Below are positions 34,258-43,021 of a DNA stretch of 64,000 nt, piece by piece. Position 1 is the first letter of the stretch, and each line of letters starts with the position of its first letter. A program made the position numbers and the translations under genes. The notes beneath the pieces were generated by a model that saw only the letters and a program-made list of their open reading frames with translations, was not told the DNA's origin and did not search any database. The stretch is from Pseudonocardia benzenivorans CB1190 (GTDB taxonomy: Bacteria > Actinomycetota > Actinomycetes > Mycobacteriales > Pseudonocardiaceae): the NCBI RefSeq assembly GCF_000196675.2, contig NC_015312.1:62001-126000 (forward strand). The letters run 5' to 3'.

Positions 34258-35690
34258 CGGTGCTGGAGGTCGACGGGCTGTGCGCCGACGCGGGGGAGCA
34301 CCGGCTGCTCCACGACGTCGACCTGGTGCTGGACCGCGGCGAGGTGCTCGCTGTGCTGGGCGACTCGGGGGCGGGCAAGAGCACGCTCGGCCTGGCCCTG
34401 CTCGGGGAGTCGGCACCCGGCGTGGCACTCTCCGGCACCGTCCGTCCTGTGAGCGGCGATGGCCGCCATGGCGACGATCGCCGCTCACGACCGACCGGGC
34501 GCGTCGCGCTGCTGCCACAGCACCCCGGTGCCGTGCTCGACCCGGTACGGCGCGTCGGTGGGGTGCTGCGCGAGCTGGCGGCGCTCGGGCACGACGACCG
34601 GGCCGCCCGTGCCGAGGCGGTCGGCGCCGCCTGCGAGGCAGCCCGTTTCGACCCGGCCCTGCTGCGTCGCTTCCCGCACCAGCTCTCCGGGGGACAGCAG
34701 CAGCGTGCGGCGCTGGCGCAGACGCTGGTCACCGGACCCGCGGTGCTCGTCCTCGACGAGCCGACGACGAGCCTGGACCCCGCGACGTCCGCCGAGCTCG
34801 TCGACCGGCTCGCCGCGCTGCGCGACGCCGGGACGGCGCTGGTCCTGCTCACCCACGACGAGGAGGTCGCCCGCGCGCTCGGCGGCCGGGCGCTGCGGCT
34901 CGACCGCGGCCGGGTCGTCGCCCGCGGGACGGTGGCGGAGCTGCTCGGATGCGCGGCACCGCGGCACGTCCCGGCGAGCCCGGTACCCGGACGGGCCCGG
35001 CTCGAGGTCCGCGGGCTCACCGTGGCCGATCGGGCCGGTCGGCTGATCCTGCGCGGCATCGACCTCGACGCGACGGCCGGCGAGATGGTCGCCGTCGTCG
35101 GGCCGTCGGGGGCGGGCAAGACGACGCTGGGCCGCGGGATCGCCGGCCTCGTCGACGTCCGCGGCACGGTCCGGGTCGACGGCGCCACGCTGCCCGCCCG
35201 GATCGGCCGCCGCAGCCGGCCCCAGCGTCGCGCGGTGCAGTACGTCCACCAGGACCCGCGCGCGACGTTCCTCGCCCGCAGCCCGGTGCTCGACCAGGTC
35301 GCCCGCCCGGCGACGCTGCTGCGCGACCTCCCGGCCGCCGCGGCCCGGGAGGAGGCGGGGAAGCTGTTGGCCCGACTCGGTGTCGCGCCCGACGTGGCGG
35401 CCCGCCGTCCGGCGACGCTGTCCGGCGGCCAGCTCCAGCGGGCCGCCGTCGCTCGCGCGCTCGTCGCGCGTCCGGCCGTCCTGGTGTGCGACGAGGTCAC
35501 CGCCGCTCTCGACGCCGCACATCGTGACCACCTGCTCGCCGCGATCGCCGCGCTGCGCCACGATCACGGCACGACGGTGCTGCTGATCAGCCACGACCTG
35601 CCGTTGATCGAGCGCGTCGCCGACCGGACCGTCCTCGTCGCCGACGGGTGCCTCCGCGCCGAGGACCCGGTGCGGCGGGCGTCGAGCTGA
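34254..35690 (+). CDS. Fused double ATPase of a peptide-type ABC transporter
   Basis: 478 residues containing two complete ABC modules in one chain (DppD and DppF equivalents). Module 1: Walker A GDSGAGKST, signature LSGGQQQRAALAQ, Walker B VLVLDEPTTSLD. Module 2 (from about residue 245): GPSGAGKTT, LSGGQLQRAAVARAL, VLVCDEVTAALD, and H-loop LLISHDLPL. The first module lacks the usual C-terminal oligopeptide tail. With the three genes before it this makes a complete importer. The substrate is unknown; peptides or a metal chelate are possible. Confidence 0.86.
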   Translation: MTVLEVDGLCADAGEHRLLHDVDLVLDRGEVLAVLGDSGAGKSTLGLALLGESAPGVALSGTVRPVSGDGRHGDDRRSRPTGRVALLPQHPGAVLDPVRRVGGVLRELAALGHDDRAARAEAVGAACEAARFDPALLRRFPHQLSGGQQQRAALAQTLVTGPAVLVLDEPTTSLDPATSAELVDRLAALRDAGTALVLLTHDEEVARALGGRALRLDRGRVVARGTVAELLGCAAPRHVPASPVPGRARLEVRGLTVADRAGRLILRGIDLDATAGEMVAVVGPSGAGKTTLGRGIAGLVDVRGTVRVDGATLPARIGRRSRPQRRAVQYVHQDPRATFLARSPVLDQVARPATLLRDLPAAAAREEAGKLLARLGVAPDVAARRPATLSGGQLQRAAVARALVARPAVLVCDEVTAALDAAHRDHLLAAIAALRHDHGTTVLLISHDLPLIERVADRTVLVADGCLRAEDPVRRASS

Positions 35691-35737
35691 TCGCGTCCCC
35701 GCCGCGGCGACCGGGCCGGACGTCCGGTGGGCCGCGG

Positions 35738-36370
35738 TCAGACCCGGTGGACGAGCTGCCCGACGACCATCGCCACACCGAGCCCGACCATCACGACCCC
35801 CGAGATCCGGCCGACGACCGTCGCGGCAGCCGGTCGGGCCCGCAGCACCACGCGGGCACCGGTCGCGACGCCGAGGTAGACCAGTGCGCAGTTGGCGACG
35901 TGCACGAGACCGAGGAACAGGATCTGGGCGGTCACCGGCCAGGGCCCGCCGGGGTCGGTGAACTGCGGCAGCAGCGCCAGGATCAGCAGGAACACCTTCG
36001 GGTTCAGCCCGGAGGTGCCCAGCCCGGTCCCGGCCTGCCGCAACCACGAACCCGGCACCGGACCGCCGTCCGGCGTCGCGAGCTGCGGGGCGGCGGGCCG
36101 GAGCAGCGCCGTCCCACCGAGCCAGACGAGATACGCGGCCCCCGCGACGGTGAGACCCACCATGACCGCCGGGATCCGGGCAAGGAGCGCCGCAGTCCCT
36201 GCGGCCACCGCGACGGTCGCGAGCAGGTGTCCGGCGACCAGGCCGCCGACCGCCGGAACGACGCTGCGGTGGCGCACGCCCGCGGCGAGCAGGTAGGCCC
36301 AGTCGGCGCCGGGCGTCAGGACGAACACCAACGAGACCACCCAGAACGCGACAACGGTGCCGGCCGCCAT
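35738..36370 (-). CDS. LysE/RhtB-family amino-acid exporter
   Basis: 210 residues, six predicted helices. Family pattern: VFVLTPGADWAYLLAAGVRH in helix 1 (usual PGP motif as PGA), YLVWLGGTALLRP and SGLNPKVFLLILALLPQFTD. ATG 36370 follows GGAGGAGAG. It diverges from an Lrp/AsnC regulator, the standard arrangement for LysE-type exporters, so control by amino-acid level is inferred. Confidence 0.83.
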   Translation of the reverse strand: MAAGTVVAFWVVSLVFVLTPGADWAYLLAAGVRHRSVVPAVGGLVAGHLLATVAVAAGTAALLARIPAVMVGLTVAGAAYLVWLGGTALLRPAAPQLATPDGGPVPGSWLRQAGTGLGTSGLNPKVFLLILALLPQFTDPGGPWPVTAQILFLGLVHVANCALVYLGVATGARVVLRARPAAATVVGRISGVVMVGLGVAMVVGQLVHRV

Positions 36371-36477
36371 TCTCTCCTCCTGCCACATCGACTCCTACGG
36401 ACAAGGTAGGAACCGTGCGGCCGAAGATGTTCCCAAGTTTTCCCTGGACACGGCGTTGATGGGGAAGAATCTGGCGC

Positions 36478-36930
36478 GTGGACGCCGTCGACCGACAAAT
36501 TCTTGCCGAGCTACAGCACGACGGCCGGTTGTCCGTCACCGAGCTCGCCGAGCGGGTCCGGCTGAGCGTGTCGCCGTGTCATCGCCGGCTGCGCGCGCTG
36601 GAGGCGTCGGGAGCGATCAGCGGCTACCGGGCGCAGCTCCACGCGCCGACACTCGGCCTCGGCTTCGACGCGCTGCTGTTCGTGACGATGCGGGGCTCCG
36701 ACCGCGACACGGTGCACGCCTTCGAGGCCGCCGTCGTTGAGATCCCCAACGTGGTCGAGGCCCAGCGGCTCTTCGGCGACCCCGACTACATGCTCCGCGT
36801 CCTGACGCGCGACCTCGCCGCGTTCCAGGAGCTCTACGACGACCGGCTGGCGGCCCTGCCGGGCGTGCAGCGGGTGAGCTCGACGCTCGTCATGAAGACC
36901 GTCGCGGAGAACCGGCCACTGCCCATCTGA
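36478..36930 (+). CDS. Lrp/AsnC-family regulator
   Basis: 150 residues: HTH in VDRQILAELQHDGRLSVTEL and SPCHRRLRALEASGAISGYR, then the RAM ligand domain (VEIPNVVEAQRLFGDPDYML and LPGVQRVSSTLVMKTV). GTG 36478 starts directly on the HTH. It is divergent from the LysE exporter, which it probably controls. Confidence 0.86.
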   Translation: MDAVDRQILAELQHDGRLSVTELAERVRLSVSPCHRRLRALEASGAISGYRAQLHAPTLGLGFDALLFVTMRGSDRDTVHAFEAAVVEIPNVVEAQRLFGDPDYMLRVLTRDLAAFQELYDDRLAALPGVQRVSSTLVMKTVAENRPLPI

Positions 36931-36979
36931 CTCCCGAGGCCCCGGGACGACGACGCACCCGCGAGACGAACCCGGGCGG

Positions 36980-37987
36980 CTACTCGGGGTCCGGTGGAGC
37001 CGTCGGCGTCGCGATCACGATGCGCTCCCGGAGCGACGCGGCGAGGTCGGCGGAGTGCTGGGCCGCGGTGACGTAGTCCGGGGGGACGGTGTCCAGCATG
37101 TTCTCGGCGAGGTGCCGGGCCAGCGCCGCGTGTTCCTCCAGCGCAGCGACCGCGCTCCACAGCTTCGCCTCGGCCGCTTCGCGCTGTGCCGCCTCCAGGC
37201 TCTGGGGGCCGTACTGGTGGCCGACGTGGCAGCGGTAGTAGCTGATGTGCGGCAGGTCGATACGGGCCAGCGCCCCGCTGCACTCGGGGCAGACGATGCG
37301 TGACGGGACGGTTCCGTCGTCGCGTACGAGGTCGAGGTCGCCGGCAGCCGGCGCGGTGGCCCCGGTCGCCGGGGCGATGTCGCGAGGTTCGCTCATCGGT
37401 ACGTCTTCCGTGTGCGCCATGCAGGTGGCGAGATCGGCGAGAACGGGTCCGAGCGTCGAGGCCCGGGCTGCGACGGCGTCGGGCACGGCCCGCTGCGCCG
37501 CGCGGGGCATCGACGAGAACCGCGCGTCGGCGGGGTCCTGGACCGTGACACGTCCGCCGGCCCGGGCGATCAGGGCGGCGCCCACCGCCCCGTCGTCCAG
37601 GACGCCGGACAGCACGGCCGCGGTGACGTGGGGACCGTGCGTCCTGGCCGCGGACGCGAACAGGACGTCGATCGCGGGGCGGTGCTGGTTGACCCGCGGT
37701 GCCGCGCTGAGGTTCACCGTGCCGGTCCGGCTGGTCATCAGGTGTCGTCCGGGTCCGGCGACCAGGATGTGTCCGGGGCGCAGCGGGGCCCCGTCGTCGG
37801 CCAGGGTCGCCGGCAGTGGTCCGGCGCGCGCGAGGATGCGCGCCAGCGCGGTGTCGGGCCGTTGCGAGGTGTGCACGATCACGAGCACGGCCGCGGGGAG
37901 GTCTGCCGGGAGCCCCGCCGCGAGTTCGAGCAGGGCCTCGATCCCACCGGCAGAACCTCCGACGACGACCAGTGGCAGTGTCCGCAC
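36980..37987 (-). CDS. CheB-type methylesterase domain with C-terminal Cys-rich part
   Basis: 335 residues without a receiver domain. The catalytic triad of CheB is visible: Ser in VVGGSAGGIEAL, His in VIVHTSQRPDTAL, Asp in VLSGVLDDGAVGAAL; RILARAGPLPA and GHILVAGPGRHL also fit. The last 110 residues contain CPECSGALARIDLPH and YYRCHVGHQY, a possible zinc site, then helices. GTG 37987 follows GGAAGGAGGTC. No chemoreceptor or flagellar gene is nearby, so a non-chemotactic signalling role is likely. Confidence 0.8.
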   Translation of the reverse strand: MRTLPLVVVGGSAGGIEALLELAAGLPADLPAAVLVIVHTSQRPDTALARILARAGPLPATLADDGAPLRPGHILVAGPGRHLMTSRTGTVNLSAAPRVNQHRPAIDVLFASAARTHGPHVTAAVLSGVLDDGAVGAALIARAGGRVTVQDPADARFSSMPRAAQRAVPDAVAARASTLGPVLADLATCMAHTEDVPMSEPRDIAPATGATAPAAGDLDLVRDDGTVPSRIVCPECSGALARIDLPHISYYRCHVGHQYGPQSLEAAQREAAEAKLWSAVAALEEHAALARHLAENMLDTVPPDYVTAAQHSADLAASLRERIVIATPTAPPDPE

Positions 37988-38144
37988 GGCGACCTCCTTC
38001 CCACGGGACGACGATCCAACCCTCACGACGTGCAACGGGCGCCGAGTGCGCGCTGTCGCTTGTCCGGGAGCCCTCTGTCTTGTTCGATCGGAGCCCGAGG
38101 TCCGCGACCGGGCCTCTGACGGATGGTTCGGCGGTCACCGCCCC

Positions 38145-38194
38145 GACGGACGACGCTGACGGACGACGCCGGCACACGAACGCCGACGGACGAC
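38145..38194. repeat. Three direct copies of GACGGACGAC
   Basis: Exact copies at 38145-38154, 38158-38167 and 38185-38194, just upstream of the GAF-ANTAR gene start at 38212. They could be binding sites for a regulator; nothing more can be said. Confidence 0.4.
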
Positions 38195-38211
38195 ACGGAG
38201 GGCAGAGCGAC

Positions 38212-39236
38212 ATGACGACGGGCGACCCGTACGACGTGCATGCCCTGGCGGAGACCCTGGCGCTGGTGGAGAACACCCTGGCGCTGCTGGACGAGCAGAT
38301 CGACCGGCGGACGGGTGATGGTTCGGTCGTCGGGCCCACGCCGGCGGCGACCGAGAACCGGAACGTCCGCCTCGCCGCCGCCCGCATCGCCCGCGCGAAC
38401 GCCGCCGAGCTGCGGAGGCGAGCGTCGAGTCTCGCCGAGGCGACCGCCGTGCTCCGTGAGCGGAACTCCTCGAGCCGGGGGTGGCGGCGCGGCTCATCGC
38501 GGCGAGCCGCGGCAAGACCGACGGCCGCGCGGGCGGTGCCCGGCCGCTCGATCTCGACCGGCTGGCCGGCAGGCTGGTCGGTGCGACCGACATCGCGGAG
38601 GTGCTCGAGCCCACCCTGCGCGTCCTCCGATCCCTGGTCCCCGACGGCGGCGCGGCCGGCGCCCTGGTGCGGACCGGCAAGGTGATCGACGTGGGGGCGA
38701 CCCTCGGCCCACGAGCGGAGGCGAGCCTGCGCACCGAGGTGGACACCGGACGGGGACCGGGAACCGAGGCGATGCGGTCCGGGACGGTCGTCGCCCTGCC
38801 GGACCTGCTCGACGGACGAGCGGGCGTGCGGTGGCCCTACTACCGCGACCAGGTCGTCGGCGCAGGTGTCCGGGCGGTGCTCGCGCTGCCGCTGCGTGGG
38901 AACCAGCAACGCCCGGCCGGCGCCCTGGTGCTTGTGTCGGGCACCCCCGGCGCGTTCGGTCCGGATGTGGTGGAGGCGGGACGATCCTGTGCGGCGCTGG
39001 CGGCCCTCGCGCTGCTGAAGGTGCAGGGTGCGGCCTCGGCGACCCGCGCGATCGCCACCCGCGACATGATCGGACAGGCGAAGGGTCTGCTGATGCAGCA
39101 ACACGGTATCGACGCCGACGAGGCGTTCGACCGGCTCATCCGGGCCTCTCAGGAACGCAACGTCAAGCTCGTCGCCGTCGCGGACGAGGTGGTGCGCGCG
39201 CACCTGGCGCGGGAGTTCGGCCGTCGGCCGGCATGA
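38212..39236 (+). pseudogene. GAF-ANTAR signalling protein, split by a one-base frameshift
   Basis: ATG 38212 begins TGDPYDVHALAETLALVENT and runs through a helical region to AVLRER; the frame then fails at 38461-38464 (GAGCGGAACTCC needs one more G) and continues in the next frame as ELLEPGVAARLIAASRG. The second part has a GAF domain (about TDIAEVLEPTLRVLRSLVPD to LVLVSGTPG) and a C-terminal ANTAR RNA-binding domain (TRDMIGQAKGLLMQQHGIDA, RASQERNVKLVAVADEVV). Corrected length is 341. ANTAR proteins prevent transcription termination. The second part alone could start at GTG 38481. A GG/GGG miscall in assembly is plausible. Confidence 0.75.
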
Positions 39237-39379
39237 ACCTGTCAGGGCGGGCCTGATCGCCGGGCCTGCAACGCGCCCGCTTCGGCGCGCGAAGGCGGAC
39301 CTGTTCGAATCCGGCCGGCGGCCGGGCGGGGTACCGTGAGTGAGGCTCTCGCACGCCGTCACGGCACCTGGAGCAGGCG

Positions 39380-40042
39380 ATGACCGGTCCCTCCCGAAGC
39401 AGCGATCCCCGTACGGCTGCCGACGATCGCGACGTCGCCGCGGCCGCCCGTGACGACTGCGCCGACCAGCGCGACGCACGGTCCCGGGATCGGGACAGTG
39501 CCGCCGGCCTCCGCGACGACGCCGCCCGCACCCGCGACGACGCGGCGGGCCCCGAGCGCGCACGGGTGCTCTCCCGGCTCCGGACGCTGCGCGAACACCT
39601 CGCCGGTGGCGCCTTCGGTCAGGCGCCGCCGGGGGCGGTGGTCGTGACGGCCGACGAGGCGGCCGCGGCGAGGAGCGTGCTCGACGACGCGATCGCGCTG
39701 TTGGAGAGGACCGGGACGGTACGCGCCCAGTCGGCCGGGGACCGCCGCGACGCCGCGCGCGATCGTCTCGCCGCCGCCCAGGACCGGGGGGCCTCCGGTC
39801 GCGACCGCGACGACTCGGCCGCGGACCGCGACCAGGCGTGCATCGACCGCGAGCAGGCCGATCATCGGATCGACTTCGGTGCCGTCGCACGGCAGGCCGA
39901 AGCCGGTCGGGACGCCACCCGCACCTGGGTCGACCAGGCAACGCTCAGCAGCCAGGACCGCATCGCGGAGAGTAGGCGGATCCTCGACCAGACCGACCGG
40001 CGAAGTCGTCGTCGAGGTCAGGGCGACGCCGACGCCGTCTGA
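39380..40042 (+). CDS. Asp/Arg/Ala-rich repeat protein of unknown function
   Basis: 220 residues after ATG 39380 (GGAGCAGGCG upstream). Two blocks of RDxAAxxRD-like repeats (residues 10-58, for example ADDRDVAAAARDDCADQRDA; and 117-160, for example RDRDDSAADRDQACIDREQA) flank a 50-residue segment with a normal helix (VTADEAAAARSVLDDAIALL). Strongly charged and probably helical or coiled coil; no signal or membrane segment. It follows the GAF-ANTAR gene. I do not recognise a named family. Confidence 0.65.
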   Translation: MTGPSRSSDPRTAADDRDVAAAARDDCADQRDARSRDRDSAAGLRDDAARTRDDAAGPERARVLSRLRTLREHLAGGAFGQAPPGAVVVTADEAAAARSVLDDAIALLERTGTVRAQSAGDRRDAARDRLAAAQDRGASGRDRDDSAADRDQACIDREQADHRIDFGAVARQAEAGRDATRTWVDQATLSSQDRIAESRRILDQTDRRSRRRGQGDADAV

Positions 40043-40302
40043 TCCGTCCCGCAGCGGGGGCGACGCGGGCGACCGGAGGGAGCGCCCGCGCGGGGGACGG
40101 GTGTGTCCTGCGCCGTAGGAGCCCCTCCACCATCCGAGGGCGCTGACACGAGGCATCGGGAGCCGTTCCGAGATCCGCTCGATCGGGTGGACATCACTCC
40201 TCTGGAGCAGCACAAATGGCGCGGTCCGGACGTTTGCCGTTTCCTGCGTCGAGCACGATGCCGACAATCTGCCTCCTCCGACGATGCAGGAGAGACGACG
40301 CG

Positions 40303-40653
40303 ATGAGTACGACGGGTGACCGACAGACCGAAACGGTCTATCAGGAGGTTCAGCGCAGCGCGGCGTTCGCCGATCTGCGATCGCGACTGCGCCGGTTCGT
40401 CTTCCCGATGAGCGCCGCGTTCCTGCTGTGGTACCTGGCCTATGTGCTGCTGGCGTCCTACGCGCCCGGCTTCATGGCCACCCGGCTGGGCGGCTCGAAC
40501 ATCACCGTAGGGCTCGTCATCGGCCTGTTGCAGTTCGTGACGACCTTCATCATCACGATGGTCTACGTGCGGTACGCCGACCGGCGGCTCGACCCGCCGG
40601 CGACCGCGCTCCGTGAGGAGATCGAGGCCCGGCGAGCGGAGCAGGCCCGATGA
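40303..40653 (+). CDS. DUF485 membrane protein
   Basis: 116 residues with two helices: FPMSAAFLLWYLAYVLLASY and VGLVIGLLQFVTTFIITMVY, then YVRYADRRLDP. This is the YjcH/DUF485 family that accompanies acetate symporters. It follows AGGAGAGACG. Its stop overlaps the symporter start by ATGA, so the proteins are likely made in parallel. Confidence 0.85.
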   Translation: MSTTGDRQTETVYQEVQRSAAFADLRSRLRRFVFPMSAAFLLWYLAYVLLASYAPGFMATRLGGSNITVGLVIGLLQFVTTFIITMVYVRYADRRLDPPATALREEIEARRAEQAR

Positions 40654-42287
40654 CCTCCACGCTGGCCCAGTCGGGTGGCGCCACCGTCGGCAGCCCGTGG
40701 CTCAACATCGCCATCTTCGGATTGTTCGTCGTCGTCACCCTCGTCGTCGTGTTCCGCGTGGGCCGGTCGAACTCGACGGCGTCGGACTACTACGCCGCCG
40801 GTCGCTCGTTGACCGCCGCGCAGAACGGGACCGCGATCTCGGGCGACTACCTCTCGGCGGCGTCGTTCCTCGGCATCGCGGGCGCCATCGCCGTCTACGG
40901 CTACGACGGTTTCCTGTACTCGATCGGCTTCCTCGTCGCGTGGCTCGTGGCGCTGCTGCTGGTCGCGGAACTGCTGCGCAACACCGGCCGCTACACGATG
41001 GGCGACGTCCTGGCGTTCCGGATGCGGCAACGCCCGGTCCGGGCGGCCGCGGCGACGTCGACGCTCGTCGTGTCGTTCTTCTACCTGCTGGCCCAGATGG
41101 CCGGCGCGGGCGGGCTCGTCGCGCTGCTCATCGGGGTGACGGGAAAGGCGCAGCAGGCACTCGTCATCGCGGTCGTCGGCGTGCTGATGATCGTGTACGT
41201 GCTGGTCGGCGGCATGAAGGGCACCACCTACGTCCAGATCATCAAGGCGGTGCTGCTCATCGCGGGCGCCGCGGTGATGACGATCTGGGTGCTGGGGCTG
41301 ACGGGATTCAACCTGTCGACGCTGCTCGGCGACGCCGTCGCGAACAGCCCCAAGAACGGCGAGGCCATCCTCGGCCCAGGCCTGCAGTACAAGAACAAGG
41401 TCGACCTGATCTCGCTGGGGCTCGCGCTGGTCCTCGGCACCGCGGGTCTGCCGCACATCCTGATGCGCTTCTACACGGTGCCCTCGGCCCGGGAGGCGCG
41501 GAAGTCGGTCGTCTGGTCGATCTGGCTGATCGGCATCTTCTACCTGTTCACGCTCGTGCTCGGCTACGGCGCGGCGTGGCTGGTCGGACCCGCGGTGATC
41601 AGCGACCCCAACACGCCGGGCGGGACGAACTCCGCCGCCCCGCTGCTGGCCTACGAACTGGGCGGGCCGTTCCTGCTGGGGTTGATCTCCGCCGTCGCCT
41701 TCGCGACGATCCTCGCCGTCGTCGCCGGCCTGACGATCACGGCGTCGGCGTCGTTCGCCCACGACGTGTACGCCAACATCGTCAAGAAGGGACAGGCGAC
41801 CTCGCGCGACGAGGTCCGCGTCGCCCGGATCACCGCCGTCGTCATCGGGATCGTCGCGATCGGCGGCGGCATCCTGGCGAACGGGCAGAACATCGCCTTC
41901 CTCGTGGCGCTCGCGTTCGCCGTCGCGGCCTCGGCGAACCTGCCGACGATCCTGTACTCGCTCTACTGGAAGCGGTTCAACACGACCGGCGCGCTCTTCA
42001 GCATCTACGGCGGGCTCGCGATCTGCATCGTGCTGATCGTCTTCTCGCCCGCCGTCTCGGGCAAGCCGCCGAACGCCGCCGGCCGGTCGGCATCGATGCT
42101 GCAGGGCGTGGACTTCCACTGGTTCCCGCTGGACAACCCCGGCCTCGTGTCCATCCCGGCGTCGTTCCTGCTCGGCGTCATCGGCACCTACGTCGGCAGC
42201 CGGGAGAAGCACAACGCCGAGAAGTACGCCGAGATGGAGGTCCGGTCGCTCACCGGAGCGGGCTCGGAGAAGGCAGTCGAGCACTGA
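40650..42287 (+). CDS. Cation/acetate symporter (ActP-like, SSS family)
   Basis: 545 residues with about 13 helices. SSS motifs are SDYYAAGRSLTAAQNGTAIS, GDYLSAASFLGIAGAIAVYG, DGFLYSIGFLVAWLVALLLV and GTAGLPHILMRFYTVPSARE. It should import acetate or short monocarboxylates with Na+ or H+. Partnered with the DUF485 gene in one operon. Confidence 0.88.
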   Translation: MTSTLAQSGGATVGSPWLNIAIFGLFVVVTLVVVFRVGRSNSTASDYYAAGRSLTAAQNGTAISGDYLSAASFLGIAGAIAVYGYDGFLYSIGFLVAWLVALLLVAELLRNTGRYTMGDVLAFRMRQRPVRAAAATSTLVVSFFYLLAQMAGAGGLVALLIGVTGKAQQALVIAVVGVLMIVYVLVGGMKGTTYVQIIKAVLLIAGAAVMTIWVLGLTGFNLSTLLGDAVANSPKNGEAILGPGLQYKNKVDLISLGLALVLGTAGLPHILMRFYTVPSAREARKSVVWSIWLIGIFYLFTLVLGYGAAWLVGPAVISDPNTPGGTNSAAPLLAYELGGPFLLGLISAVAFATILAVVAGLTITASASFAHDVYANIVKKGQATSRDEVRVARITAVVIGIVAIGGGILANGQNIAFLVALAFAVAASANLPTILYSLYWKRFNTTGALFSIYGGLAICIVLIVFSPAVSGKPPNAAGRSASMLQGVDFHWFPLDNPGLVSIPASFLLGVIGTYVGSREKHNAEKYAEMEVRSLTGAGSEKAVEH

Positions 42288-42302
42288 TGGCCGCCGGACG
42301 GG

Positions 42303-42333
42303 TTGACCTTCACACGGTGTGAAGGTCTTGGGT
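42303..42333 (+). promoter_or_regulatory. MerR-type promoter with perfect 23-bp palindrome
   Basis: GACCTTCACAC (42305-42315) and GTGTGAAGGTC (42317-42327) are exact inverted arms around one G. They overlap a -35 element TTGACC (42303-42308) and stand 26 bases before ATG 42353. A 19-base spacer places the weak -10 TTGGGT at 42328-42333. This is the geometry of MerR-controlled promoters, so the MerR-HEAT gene probably regulates its own operon. Confidence 0.75.
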
Positions 42334-42352
42334 GTCATGGCAGGAGGACGCC

Positions 42353-43021
42353 ATGACACCCACTCGCCCGTCCGGTGTGGCCGGACGGCTCGCCGCGCCG
42401 CGCTCGTCGGACCGGCTGCAGGCCGCGCTCGCCGCGGGGACGCGGCCGGACCCGCAGTACGTCGACGCGCTCGTCGAGCGTTGCGCCGTCGAGCCCGACT
42501 TCTTCGTACGCGACATGCTGACCTGGGCGCTGGTCCGCCATCCCGTCGAGCTGACCGTGCCGCGGCTGGTGCGCGAGCTCGACCGCGACATCGCGCAGGC
42601 CCGCAGCCAGGCCCTCCACACCTTGTCGAAGATCGCCGACCGCGCGGCGTGGCCGGCCGTCACGCCCGAGCTGATGCAGGATCCCGACGACGAGGTGGCG
42701 CGCAGCGCGTGGCGCGCCGCGGTGGTGCTCGTGCCGGAGGGGGGTGAGGCCGGGTTGGCCAGGGAGCTGTCCTCGCAGCTCGGCCGCGGTGGCCGTGACC
42801 TGCGACTGAGCCTGAGCCGGGCACTGGCCGCACTCGGCGACGCGGCGCGTTCCCCCGTGGCCGAGGCGGCGGCGCGCGGCGGTGCCGACGTGCGGGCGCA
42901 TGCGCTCGTCACGCAACGGCTCCTCGACGACCCGGACGCGAACGTCGACGCCGCACTGCACGAGGCCCGGCGCATCGTCGCGCTGAGCGGCGCGCCCGGC
43001 GGGGTCGATGCGGATCGGTGA
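42353..43021 (+). CDS. HEAT-repeat protein
   Basis: 222 residues, all helical, with HEAT-type repeats: FVRDMLTWALVRHPVELTVP, QARSQALHTLSKIADRAAWP, DDEVARSAWRAAVVLVPEGG, DLRLSLSRALAALGDAARSP. ATG 42353 has CAGGAGGACGCC in front; a start at GTG 42332 is less likely. It overlaps the next gene by 14 bases. It is likely a protein-binding partner or paralogue of the HEAT part of that MerR regulator; function unknown. Confidence 0.75.
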   Translation: MTPTRPSGVAGRLAAPRSSDRLQAALAAGTRPDPQYVDALVERCAVEPDFFVRDMLTWALVRHPVELTVPRLVRELDRDIAQARSQALHTLSKIADRAAWPAVTPELMQDPDDEVARSAWRAAVVLVPEGGEAGLARELSSQLGRGGRDLRLSLSRALAALGDAARSPVAEAAARGGADVRAHALVTQRLLDDPDANVDAALHEARRIVALSGAPGGVDADR

